Of a DNA stretch of 31,813 bases, positions 1-14,250 are shown piece after piece. The DNA comes from Chromera velia (taxonomy: Eukaryota; Sar; Chromeraceae). Each line of letters begins with the position of its first letter. The first letter of the stretch is position 1. The DNA is taken from positions 1-31,813 of the forward strand of contig JAHBMJ010005801.1 in NCBI GenBank assembly GCA_018398765.1. The letters run 5' to 3'. The position numbers were made by a program, and so were the translations under genes. Below the pieces are notes generated by a model that saw only the letters and a program-made list of their open reading frames with translations, did not search any database and was not told the DNA's origin.

Positions 1-31
<31 letters not shown>

Positions 32-32
32 T

Positions 33-73
<41 letters not shown>
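1..73. repeat. (GT)n microsatellite
   Basis: An almost pure GT array with two TATGTG interruptions. It runs directly into the acceptor CAG at 74-76, so it is the 3' end of an intron of the ClpP-family gene that begins upstream of the window. ORFs reading VCVCV through it are artefacts. Confidence 0.95.
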
Positions 74-76
<3 letters not shown>

Positions 77-1195
77 GGAAAAAGGTTCTCTCTTCCGAAC
101 GCGAGATTCCTCGTGTGTAAGACTGGGAACGAGGACGGGCTGCAAGGACAAGCCGAAGACATTTCAGTCGAGGTCGCGGAAGCACTTCGAGACAATGAAA
201 GGTCTCTCTCCCCCCCTCCCCCCCCTCTCCCTCTCTTTCTCTCACTGTTCTGTTCCTTCTCCCGTCCTTATCCACTCTTTCCGGCTTGCCCGGGCGCGTG
301 TCTTTTGGGGGTGCCGTTTCACCATGATCTCTTCTGCACGTACCTGCATTCCTTAGCTCTCTCTCTCTGTCCTTTCCTTGATCCGTTCACTCATGTCCCC
401 TTGCCGTCGTGCCGACGTGATTTGAATATGCACGTTGCTTGACAGATTCGTGATGGCGCTGGCACTTCACACGGGACAGTCTGTAGACAAGATCGAGCAG
501 GATCTCAAGGTGGGTGAGTGGGTGATCGTCGATGGGTCTCTTTTAGAAGTCAAAGATTCCGTATGGAACGACGGAAGAAACACAGAAAGAAAGCAGAGGA
601 AAAAATAGAGCAGAGAAAGGAAGGAAGGAAAGAAGGAAGGTGACCACACGAATCCAGGAACACACGAAGGCAGAAAACGTCCGAGTGTTTGACAGAGAAA
701 GGTGTGTGTGTGTGGGGGGGNGGGGGGGGGGGGGTTCTTTTTGCATTTATTTTGAAAACGAGACTGCTGTCCGCTTCCTTCCTTTTCCCACCGTCCTCGT
801 GCCGAGACCCACCGACACGTATACTTGGTGATTAAACAGAGCGCGGGTGTCAACGGATTTGTGGAGAATGGGGCTGCGTGAGTGAGAACACTTGCTTTTG
901 TCTTGTTAATTTGTTTTCCTCTGGGCAGAGGGACTTCTACCTGAACGCTGCGGAGGCGCGTTTGTACGGAATTGTTGACTCGGTGTTGCTGCCAGAGTCC
1001 GACAGAAGACTAGGGTGGGTGGGTGGGTGGGTGGGTGCAGGGGGGGTGGGGGGAGGTTCAGCGGTTTCTTTGCCTGTGGCTCGATCCCGATGCCTGTATG
1101 GTCTCGTGTATTCCCATTTGCATCGGGCGAGTTTCATGGATTGTGTGCTGATGCGCTCTCGTGGTCCGCTACCGACTCAATTCTCCGTTTCGACG

Positions 1196-1259
<64 letters not shown>

Positions 1260-1743
1260 CGTGCATGTTCATATGTGTGCACGCGCAAGTAATGCGCCAC
1301 GGTGGATCTGCCCGACTGCAGAGTGACTGCGGGATTCGGTCAAATGGAAGGAGACGGTCAGAAATACCAGGTGAGTGTCTTGACTGGCATTGGCTTCTTC
1401 CTTGGGGTCATGTTGGTGTTGAAGGGAATGGGCTTGTTTCTTTCTAACTTTTTCAGTCTCTTGGAAGTTTCTTCCGTGCCACATACACGTCTCACACAAG
1501 GTGAGTGGATCGTCGGATCTGCTGCAGAAGGGGATTTCACTGTGCATTGCACGGTCCCGTCCCATCTGACTGCACTGAAGGAAACGAAACATTGTTCCTG
1601 CCTGCAGGATCAAATACCGACAGCCAGTACATTTGAGGGCCCTCCCTTCTTCCCGAGAAGTGGAGAAAAGGGACAAGGTGAAGCCTGGGGAGGCCTGGGA
1701 TGATAGGATCTGGAACGCTCACAAGATGCTTGCACGTATGTGA
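77..1743 (+). CDS. ClpP-family protease subunit, ClpR-like, 3' part (six exons)
   Basis: Exons are 77-201, 446-509, 929-1014, 1322-1370, 1457-1500 and 1608-1743. All introns are GT-AG, all phases agree, and they total 504 nt (167 codons plus TGA). Exon 1 reads GKRFSLPNARFLVCKTG and continues to GLQGQAEDI, matching the ClpP segment that follows the active-site serine. Exon 2 gives ALHTGQSVDKIEQDLK and exon 3 RDFYLNAAEARLYGIVDSVL, the ClpP handle and C-terminal signature. The catalytic Asp (GIVD) is present, but the catalytic His of the IHQP motif aligns with Cys (LVCK) and two residues are inserted after it. The Ser exon lies outside the window. Loss of a triad residue is typical of ClpR, the inactive ring partner in plastids and cyanobacteria. 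Exons 4-6 add about 65 residues beyond the usual ClpP end, rich in Lys/Arg. No in-frame stops occur. Plastid location is inferred. Confidence 0.88.
712..734. repeat. poly-G run containing one undetermined base
   Basis: A run of G interrupted by a single N at 721, inside the second visible intron (510-928) of the ClpP-family gene. The N probably marks uncertain homopolymer length and not a real base ambiguity. Confidence 0.9.
1015..1321 (+). repeat. intron with GGGT, CT and GT microsatellites
   Basis: This intron starts with a G-rich (GGGT)n run at the donor, then carries (CT)n and (GT)n at about 1200-1264, and ends CTGCAG at 1316-1321. The sense strand is pyrimidine-rich before the acceptor, as in most introns of this window. 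Confidence 0.8.
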
Positions 1744-2289
1744 GACTACACGTGAGTTTTAGTCAGAATGATCGCTGCTAGACAATGGCAGTAACGCTAT
1801 ACTCAATAATGATTTACTGAATATCATGACCCGATGTCTGTATGCATGGGCTAAATTCTGGCCTCATAATGGCCGGGGGTGCTACTGTATAACCTTATTT
1901 ACTCTAGTTATTTACAAGTTGATTTCTAGGTTGATTTATGACTAGATGATAGCCTAGAATAGCATAGAGAATAGCCTAGAAAGCCCTAGATTTACCTAGA
2001 TTTATAGACCGAGGGTGATGATGTGTGATGTAATTAATGTGTGATGATGATGATGTACTTATACATAGTGATGTGTATATATATATATATATATATATAC
2101 CCCTCATTGTTATGGATCATGAATAAGAGAAACACTAAGTCCTTCGATAAGTAAGATCGACCTAATAGTAAAAGGATCCAATATAGAGTGATTGCTTCAA
2201 TACAGACGCGTATGTAATTAATGTGTGATGATGATGATGTACTTATACATAGTGATGTCTGCCTGTTATAGTTTTTTTTTTCCCCTCAT
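1744..2289. other. non-coding spacer between ClpP-family gene and retrotransposon
   Basis: No credible ORF. It contains clustered short CCTAGA-like repeats at about 1900-2010, GATGAT repeats, a (TA)n run at 2075-2099 and the left part of a tandem duplication described separately. Confidence 0.7.
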
Positions 2290-2399
2290 TGTTATGGATC
2301 ATGAATAAGAGAAACACTAAGTCCTTCGATAAGTAAGATCGACCTAATAGTAAAAGGATCCAATACAGAGTGATTGATTCAATACAGACGTGTGTCTAT
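2030..2399. repeat. tandem duplication (about 183 bp) spanning host flank and LTR start
   Basis: GTAATTAATGTGTGATGATG occurs at 2030 and again at 2214, and the LTR start TGTTATGGATCATGAATAAG occurs at 2108 and again at 2290. Each unit therefore contains host flank plus the first part of the LTR (about 105 bp of LTR in unit 1). The units differ in the spacer: a (TA)n run in unit 1, a T run in unit 2. The event post-dates insertion of the retrotransposon or occurred during it. Confidence 0.85.
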
Positions 2400-2564
2400 T
2401 ATTGACAGCAATTCTCAGATACAGAGAATGGACGCGCATACATGCTGCCTGTTATAGAGAGAAGGCAAGCCTGAAGGAAAGGTGCCCTCTCTAATAGACC
2501 TCTATGTGTAAGATCGTATAAGCACGTATCTGAGCCCTATAGCTTCCGTAGGCCTGACGGAACA
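2290..2564 (+). repeat. 5' LTR
   Basis: 275 bp, TG...CA ends, matching 8471-8745 at 266 of 275 positions by eye. All nine differences are C/T or G/A. A truncated extra copy of its first part lies at 2108-2213 because of the tandem duplication. Confidence 0.95.
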
Positions 2565-2584
2565 GTGGTTAGCAGAGCTTCCGG
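2565..2584 (+). promoter_or_regulatory. primer-binding site
   Basis: Directly after the 5' LTR the sequence reads G then TGGTTAGCAGAGCTTC. It starts with TGG, the complement of a tRNA CCA end, and resembles initiator-methionine type primer sites (TGGTATCAGAGC) with small changes. The exact tRNA is not identified. Confidence 0.6.
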
Positions 2585-3759
2585 GCTCCCGGTCCAGTTA
2601 ACACAATACAGACCGGAATCACGAGAAGAGGAACCTCCTATCTGCAAGGAGGAAGCCAGAGTTCCCCTTCGATTCCTTCCATCCACCCCTGGTTGGAGAA
2701 CATCGACACTCCTCCTCCTTCCTCCGTAGGCACCCTCTTCATGGAGAAAGGGGAGATTGTTATCGAAAGCCCAGCAATCACGCACCGCTCAGCATCTGAA
2801 CAACAGACTGACTCAGAGGAATCGATACAGGCAGGGCAAGGACCGAACATGGCAATTGATGTGGACAAACTGAAGGCACTAGCAGAGGTGAAGAGAGTCG
2901 TAGAGGTATTTGACCCCAAGAAGAAGAATGGGAGGACTTGGTTCAGCCAATTCCGTGACAAAGTGAAAGCCGGCAACCTTAACGTCGACGAATACAAACT
3001 GTTGCTTGGTATACACTTTGTTGATACCGACCTGGTGCAGCAGTGGGATGAGAAGAGAGGAACATGCTCCACCGTCAATGAAGTAGACGCATAGTTCCTC
3101 GATGCCTATGGTAGGGGAGACATGGAAGAAAAGCACGCGGTGTATACGATGGCAGACGTGAAACTGAGTGTCGCAGATGCGTTCCAACCGTTCATTGACC
3201 GATTCATCGATACCTTTATGGCCGCCAACCCAAACGCTATTCGCAACCATCATATCACGCCATTCATCAACGCCCTCTATCCCGAAATGCGGGAAGCCCT
3301 GGAAATTGAACCCGCCTTCTCCGAATAGAATGACTTGGTAAAGAGAACCGAGCATCTCCATGCCAAGCTGCAGAAGAAAGCCAGAGCCAAACTCACTGCC
3401 GTCCAGAGTATGCAATCAGCGTCTGACCTTGAACGATGGGAGAAGTTGACAGACAGGCTTGAGCGCGTTGAGGCCAGCATAGCGGCTTTGCACACTTGTG
3501 GCCGCGGCAGGGGCAATTCGATGCCGCAAGGAGGTCGGGGCGGCTATGCCGTCTACGGTAATCGGCCGTCTCCTCAAGTCGCATACGGCTTCAGGCCTGG
3601 CCGAAATGCAGGCTCAGGATGGAGAGGTGGATACAAAGGATAAGGAGGAATGCCAAGGGGCATATACAGAGGCAGAGGAGGTCATAATGGTTTCAACAAC
3701 AGTCACTTCGGGTATGGACAGAATGGGCATGCTCCACCGTTCGGGCAACAAGTGCCAAC

Positions 3760-8255
<4,496 letters not shown>

Positions 8256-8454
8256 ACTGTTGATTACTCCATGACATGAAGTGATAACTGCGCTGTTTCA
8301 ATCGATTCGATCCATCATTCCTTTTTTCCCACCCTTCTTATATTTTCCCGCCCTTCGTGTCATGTGGTGCGGCCGCGCCAATGGTGGTTCTTCAATTGCC
8401 GGTGTAGGTGGCTGGGATCGGTGAAAGGTGTGAATTGTGCGGGACGCACAAGCT
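8256..8454 (+). other. untranslated 3' region of the retrotransposon
   Basis: Non-coding stretch between the pol stop and the polypurine tract. No ORF or motif recognised. Confidence 0.6.
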
Positions 8455-8466
8455 AAAAGGGGGGAG
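8455..8466 (+). promoter_or_regulatory. polypurine tract
   Basis: AAAAGGGGGGAG immediately upstream of the 3' LTR: a purine run that would prime plus-strand DNA synthesis in an LTR element. Confidence 0.85.
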
Positions 8467-8470
8467 TGAT

Positions 8471-8745
8471 TGTTATGGATCATGAATAAGAGAAACACTA
8501 AGTCCTTCGATAAGCAAGATCGACCTAATAGTAAAAGGGTCCAATACAGAGTGATTGATTCAATATAGACGCGTGCCTATTATTGACAGCAATTCTCAGA
8601 TATAGAGAATGGACGCGCATACATGCTGCCTGCTATAGAGAGAAGGCAAGCCTGAAGGAAAGGTGCTCTCTCTAATAGACCTCTATGTGTAAGATCATAT
8701 AAGCACGTATCTGAGCCCTATAGCTTCCGTAGGCCTGACGGAACA
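8471..8745 (+). repeat. 3' LTR
   Basis: 275 bp, same ends as the 5' LTR. Relative to it: T/C, A/G, C/T, T/C, T/C, C/T, T/C, C/T and G/A. There are no transversions and no indels. Confidence 0.95.
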
Positions 8746-9392
8746 CTTGTGTTTGAAACTCATGCATGAAGACCCGATTTTTGATGCAACATATATAATC
8801 GGCTATTCAGCTCTGAATGCATGGACCGATGGCCGCGGCCGCTAGTAGGAGCGGCGGGCCGCGCCGGCGTGTGCATGGCTGGCCCGGGCTGCATGGGCTG
8901 GGCTATGTATGCAGTGTATTGGATGTGCACAAGCCTCTAGGCTACTCCCAAAACATTTGTTTTTATAACATAAAAAAAAAACTACACACCATTAGAATGA
9001 CCAAAAGTATTAAAGACTAGTAAGAATCAGACTTTAGCTAATTAATCACTTTATTCAATCACATTCAATCACTTCATGGGATAATTAAATATATTCTAAT
9101 CACAAGTGACTAAACACCTTTGTCTCTCTCTCTCTCTGTGCGCGTGCGCGCGTATGTGTATGTGTGTGTGTACGTGTATGTTACGGCAGCGTTTGTGCAT
9201 GCGCGTGCTATAAAAAATAACTAGAAAAATAACCGTGACGGCGTCACAGTTTTCCTATAGTTTCCCTTTAGACTAGCCTCTAGATTCCCCCATACCCTGT
9301 AAGTTGCCAGGAATATGAAGGAATTTAGGGCAGGAATATGCAGTGTTGTATGCTACAACTTGCGCACCGGCCGGCCCGGTACCCGTACACCG
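8746..9392. other. non-coding spacer between the two mobile elements
   Basis: GC-rich at 8820-8900 (including a NotI-type GCGGCCGC), then AT-rich, with a short CT/GT-type microsatellite at about 9123-9180. No supported gene. Confidence 0.65.
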
Positions 9393-9432
9393 CACGACCG
9401 ATACAGAATGGCGCATATTTGCAATTTGGGCC
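9393..9432 (+). repeat. left terminal inverted repeat
   Basis: 40 bp, identical to the reverse complement of 17198-17237. Starts CACGACC. Followed by imperfectly matching sequence (GGCAACATTTT shared) to about 9508. Confidence 0.9.
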
Positions 9433-9470
9433 TGTGTGGGCAACATTTTCCATGAAAGCACATTTTTGCA

Positions 9471-9495
9471 CATGTTTGCAAAGTTTGCAAACATG
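9471..9495. repeat. 25-bp perfect palindrome, subterminal
   Basis: Arms CATGTTTGCAAA and TTTGCAAACATG around a single G. The same 12-mer recurs at 17124-17135 and 17155-17166 near the right end, and a partial copy lies near 9583. Likely a binding site for an element-encoded protein, as subterminal repeats are for TnpA in CACTA elements (inference). Confidence 0.75.
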
Positions 9496-10645
9496 CGCTC
9501 TCTGCTCCCTGTTGTGGTGGCACCGACCCGACAGGCAGTACAACTGGATATAGGAACTTGATTTTGACACTCCAGAGGGTAAATGTTTGCACTTTCCCGG
9601 GAAGAAACGGGTTTGTAGTTAGTGAGAACCGGAAATTGGGACTTTGCCGTTTTTTTTTTCGCCGTTGTTCTGGAGACGGGGCAAATATCCGCCCCCCTCA
9701 TCACTTATTGGAGGGCTTGTAGCCCGTTTCCCCGACTCCATAACCTTTGTAGGGCTTCTCCCTGCCAAGTGAGAAGGGGTGGAAGTGGTGCTTTTGACTG
9801 CGGATGTGGAGATTGATTCTCTGCTTGGTGTTGTTGATAGCCATGGTGTATCCAAACAGACAAAACCGACGTGAAGCAGTGGCGTCTGCTGCTTCTACTG
9901 CTGCTACAGGCTCTCAGAGTGCTCCTGGCAGCGAGTTCGGGTCACCAAGAAATGAAGAGGAGCAAGGGGGCATTTGTCCAGCGTTCACTCAAGTGGAGAA
10001 GAAAAACATAGAGAGTGAGGGGATGGAAGAATTTGACAAAGAATATTTTGTTCTGATGAAAGACGTGTCTGCAGCAGAGTTTTGTTCATTTCTTTTGACC
10101 CGCCCCTTCGTTCATGTGACCGATGATAACAGAACCACGACATACACCCTGGGGGAGGCCCCCTTTGAAAAAAGGTATGCCTCAGAGGTGATGCGACTCA
10201 CCAAGACGTGCCCCATTGTGAGAGACTGGGTGTGGAAAGAGTGGGACGTCTCGAGAACCGCACCGGGAACGTCCATTATCAAGCCTGTCACAGAGATGGC
10301 CACTGCTCCATTGACCAGGGGTTCAAGACTGAAAGGAGAGTTGGACCAGAGGGTGTGGACGAACACGTTGCGATACGCTGCTGTGTTCCTGGAAAGAGTC
10401 TCCCTGGGGGAGAAAGGAAAAGGGATTGCACTTCCCGAAGTCTGGTGTGTCTTTCCAGGGGGGGCAGAGGAGAAAAAACCAGCCATACAGATAACCTCAA
10501 AGCTGCAAGTGGGTGGTATGCTTGAAAAACAATCAGCGGAGCTGGTAATGATGGCGCTTCTCCTGCAGGTGTCGCGAATGATTCTATGGAAAGACGCGGG
10601 CTTGAGGTCGTTATATGATGTGGTGGCTACTGTGAGCGTCTGGGA

Positions 10646-10734
10646 GTCAGTCTTTTTCATCTCTCTCTCTTTCTCTCTCTCTGTCGATGATCCCTTGGGA
10701 GGCGGCAATTAACCTTCTCCCTCTTTTCTGTCTT

Positions 10735-10781
<47 letters not shown>

Positions 10782-10986
10782 GCCAATGATCCCTTGGGGG
10801 GGGGCAATCAATCTTCTCTTTTTTTCTCTCTGACTTTCTTTCTTTCTTTCTTTCTTTTTTTGTTTCTCTGGCTCTCTGTCTGTGTCTCTCTCTCTCTTGC
10901 TCCCTCCCTCCCTGCCCCCCTTGCTCCTCCCCCTGTGTATCATGATACCCCACTGTGTCTGTGTCTGTGTTTATGTCTGTCTGCAG
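10646..10986 (+). other. intron with CT microsatellites and an internal duplication
   Basis: Contains (CT)n at about 10735-10780 and (TTTC)n at 10836-10861. A unit with core ATGATCCCTTGGG occurs at 10682-10719 and 10781-10818. The same core appears in the intron of the convergent transposase gene. Confidence 0.75.
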
Positions 10987-12205
10987 GAAATGCCGAGACC
11001 AGATCGCGGACTATGCTGGCAAGTTTCTCAACAGTAAAGTATCGTTCTACAAAGAAGTGAAAGTGCTGCAGAAGAACAAGTCCATGGCGAGAGGGGGGGG
11101 GAAGAAAGTGCTTCCCGCAGCAACAGCAGAGCAGCAGCACGCCTCCCACGAAGCCGTCCAGGCGTCCCGTCTCCAACCCCCCCAAGGTTACTCGGCTGAA
11201 GACAACCGATCATAGATGTCCGGTCAGGGCACCGAACTGATGGCCGGTGCTGTATCTTCTTCTGCCTCATCTGCTGCAGGGGTGATGTGTCAGATGGGGG
11301 GAAGGAGCAGAGATACGTCCCCTATGTATTCTGATTTCGGAGACCATGTGAAGCAGGAGGTGCCTGTCAAGCAGGAAGTGACAGGAGGTGGCACTGCACT
11401 TCAACCCATCACTATTGAGGAGGACCGTGGCATGGAAGGAGAAGATGAGGAAGAAAAGGCTCTTCTTCAGCAGTTCTGAGAGAACAAACAGAGACAGGAG
11501 GAAGCGAGGAAGAGGCAAAGGGAAGAGGCCGCAAGGAAACAGGAGGAAGAGAGAGAAAAAGAAGAGTTTAGGCTCTGGCAAGCAGCCCGGAGGCAGAATC
11601 AGCCCCTTATACCGGCAGCAGCAGCAGCAGCAGGGGGGTATGGGAAGCCTCTCCTTCCACCTGATACTTTTCCTGGCGTCTCTATTTACGGTGGCCATGG
11701 CCCTCCGCACATGAGCCAGCGTCAGTTCTCTTACCCAGGAATAAGCTCCACCCCTGTCGATATGTACGGCCGTCCTGTCGGACTCCCTCACCAGCCTGAG
11801 GCGTTCGATCAGTACTATGGACGTCCTCTGCAGTCCCCCTTTCCTCAGGCTCATCCTTCTATGAAGGTCTCTCGAGCAGACTCTCTGGGAGGAAGCCAAG
11901 GGCCCCATCTGGGAGCCCCTGTTCAAAAGGAGAGGCGGGGGGGAGCCAACCTGGGGGAAGAAGCCTTTGTTAATGATAGACGGAGGGCAGCTAGCAGGAT
12001 GCAAGCATGTGGAATGGTTGACACAGGCTCTCTGCCACCTCACAAGTGGGGACACAGACCTGATTTAGCCCCTCTATCTGCTTCTGCTGTACCCCCCTCC
12101 ACTGTTGCTGCACGTTACCCTCATTCTGCGTTTGACGTGATTGTGTCGCCTCCAAAAGCGCGAGGCCCTGTTCCGTCTGATGCTCTGCCCCCCTCACAGT
12201 ACCAC

Positions 12206-12373
12206 TTCCCCTCTGACCCCCACGAAGAGGCCCCCCCACACCATGAGTTGCCCTCTGGCCCCCATGAACAGGCCCCCCCACAGCATCAGTTGCCCTCTGG
12301 CCTCCACAAAGAGCCCCGTCCGCAGCATCAGTCGCCCTCTGGCCTCCACGAAGAGCCCCCCCCACAGCACGAC
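12206..12373 (+). repeat. four tandem 42-bp coding repeats
   Basis: Four copies of a 14-residue unit in the accessory gene, for example LPSGPHEQAPPQHQ and SPSGLHEEPPPQHD. Pro/His/Gln-rich, probably disordered. Confidence 0.9.
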
Positions 12374-13114
12374 TCAGCAAAGCAACAGCAGCAGGCCATT
12401 CCCGGATCCCCCATCGACGGACTGAGTCAACAGGTGAGAAAGAGCCTCGATTTGGAGGGGGGGGATGACAGAGAAGAGAAAGAAGACGAGCAGAAGAGGG
12501 AGCCTCCAGAGCCTTGCAGACTCAGACACAGACAGAACACAGAGGGGTGGGATCGAGATGAAGAGAAATATGCAGCTGGACTAGTAGCAGCAGCAGAAAG
12601 AGACAAGGAGGAGGCTACCCTGTCTGTCAAAGACAGGTCATCTGATGTGAACCACGGCCTTCTCTCTCAAGAGGATACAGATCGTGACCCTGACTTCTGG
12701 CAGACTCTTTCCCAGAGACAGTTGCTGGACAAGCAGCCGTCTCTGAAGAGTTGGCCCCTTTCTTTTCTGCTAGGGGGGAATCCAAAAACCGTTGTATTGA
12801 ATGCAAAGGTGTCCCCAGCAATCGAAGGCCAGGCTCAGATCAAACACAATAAGACAATTGGGGGGGTGAGCTATCGGTGGATCAAATGGAGAGGACCTGC
12901 TGATGCAGGCCCCCAGTATCAGTACACAGACAGTCAGGGGGGGACACACACCGCCCACCTTCCCAATTTTTACCTTCTCCTCCATCTGTTGCGTGTAAGG
13001 GTTGAAGACGAAGAGGCGCCTGCTTCTTGCACGCGGAGGAGCAGGAGGGGGGGCAGTGTGTCTGCTGCATCCGAGGGTGGGAGAGCGGGGGGGATGCCTC
13101 CCGGGGGGGCGTGA

Positions 13115-14250
13115 GCCCCCTGTCACCAGAAATATGCCTGCCTAGTCTTGTCTGCCGAGTCTTCCCCCGTCTTGTCTGATCGCTTCTGATCGTATGTCTG
13201 CATGAATGACGTTCCTATGTATCGCAGAGCATTGTCAGAACACAGCGCACGTCTGGGACTTTCAGGGAAGAACGCACCTTGGAATTTCTCTAAGTCAGTC
13301 CAACTCAATCCCTCATTCTGACTGAGAGTCTGGTCTTTTGCAGTGACCCACTTTTACCCACTTTCTTAGCAGCTGTCTTTTTTGTAATTCTTTTAATCTG
13401 TTTTATTATGCATGCAGATGTGCGAACTCTAATTAAGTCTTTGGGGGGCTTTCAGGGGGGAGCGCACCTTAGAATTTCTCTAAGTCAGTCCAACTCGATC
13501 TCTCTCTAAGTCAGTAACCCACTTTCTTAGCGACTGTCTTTTTTATTTTTTTATGTTATCATTTTTTTTTTATATTGTCTGCGTACAGGTCGATAGATGT
13601 ACTTTATTGTGGATGAAATACATTGAAATGTCTTGATCTCTCTTCCCCCCCATCTTCATTGGGAGTACGGCAGACACGGGTAAAGCATTTAATGGCACAC
13701 AAATCGACTAATTTAAAAAGCGACCATGAATATATTTTATAGATTTATAAAATTATGCTTACTAGTTATTTTATAGAATTTAATCAATCAATCAATCTCT
13801 TAATTAATTATTTTGTTGAGAAACAATTTTTCTACTATTTTTTTTTTTATGATTTTGTCTATATTGACCCTAAATCTTAATGAATGAATGAATGAATGAA
13901 TGAAGTTAGCTTTGCTAGAGTGGAGCCGTGCTCCCAGCAGCCTATGATCATGTAAATCATTTACGTTGCAGGCTAGGGCTGTCCATTTAATAAACAATCA
14001 TTTACCTCATTTAAAATCATTTAAACACTTCTGGACACTTTTTTATTTTATTTCATAACACTTAACGGTTGATCAACCTCACCAAAAATTTTGTTAAAAA
14101 ATAATTTTTCTACTATTTTTTTTTAGTGATTTTATCTATATATTGACCCTAAATCTTAAATCATTTAACGTTGCAGGCTAAATTCAGATGAGAAATAATA
14201 TCAGATGACTAATTTTAAAATGTACTGACGTACAAACATTTTCATATTGT
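13115..14250. other. repeat-rich spacer between convergent transposon genes
   Basis: No gene. Holds a direct duplication of about 100-130 bp (13255-13384 and 13445-13544, sharing AATTTCTCTAAGTCAGTCCA), a second diverged one (about 13809-13975 and 14087-14180, sharing ATTGACCCTAAATCTTAA), a (GAAT)n array at 13880-13903 and one copy of a dispersed short repeat at about 13984-14050. Confidence 0.75.
13984..14050 (+). repeat. dispersed short repeat, copy 1
   Basis: Contains AATCATTTACCTCATTT and then ATCATTTAAACACTTCTGGA. The reverse complement is found at 27040-27117 and part of it at 20343-20385. Confidence 0.65.

Larger units (their letters stand above)
9804..13114 (+). pseudogene. accessory gene of the DNA transposon, two exons, two nonsense codons
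   Basis: Exon 1 runs from 9804 (or the second ATG at 9843) to 10645, and exon 2 from 10987 to the TGA at 13112-13114. Donor GTCAGT at 10646 and acceptor CTGCAG at 10981-10986 keep the frame; a nearer GTGAGC at 10632 does not. In-frame stops at 11213-11215 (TAG) and 11477-11479 (TGA) interrupt an otherwise open frame. The product would be about 990 residues: an unknown N-terminal domain, a Glu/Arg coiled coil after the second stop (about 11480-11570), a Pro/His/Gln repeat region, then a segment reading YRWIKWRG that recalls a chromodomain strand. No family recognised. By position it may correspond to the TnpA-type accessory protein of CACTA elements. A hydrophobic start (WRLILCLVLLIAM) appears only if the first ATG is used. 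Confidence 0.7.

Noticed and set aside
3-442. ORFs starting in the GT repeat
   Set aside because: The reading through the repeat is a microsatellite artefact; the real exon starts at 77 after an acceptor and ends at 201.
878-1447. Single 189-residue ORF
   Set aside because: It covers one ClpP-family exon plus intron repeats; only 929-1014 is coding.
8817-9020. 67-residue ORF between elements
   Set aside because: GC-rich then AT-rich low-complexity translation without any motif.
9804-9842. Signal peptide on the accessory protein
   Set aside because: The hydrophobic stretch exists only from the first ATG; the second ATG at 9843 gives a polar start that fits a nuclear protein better.
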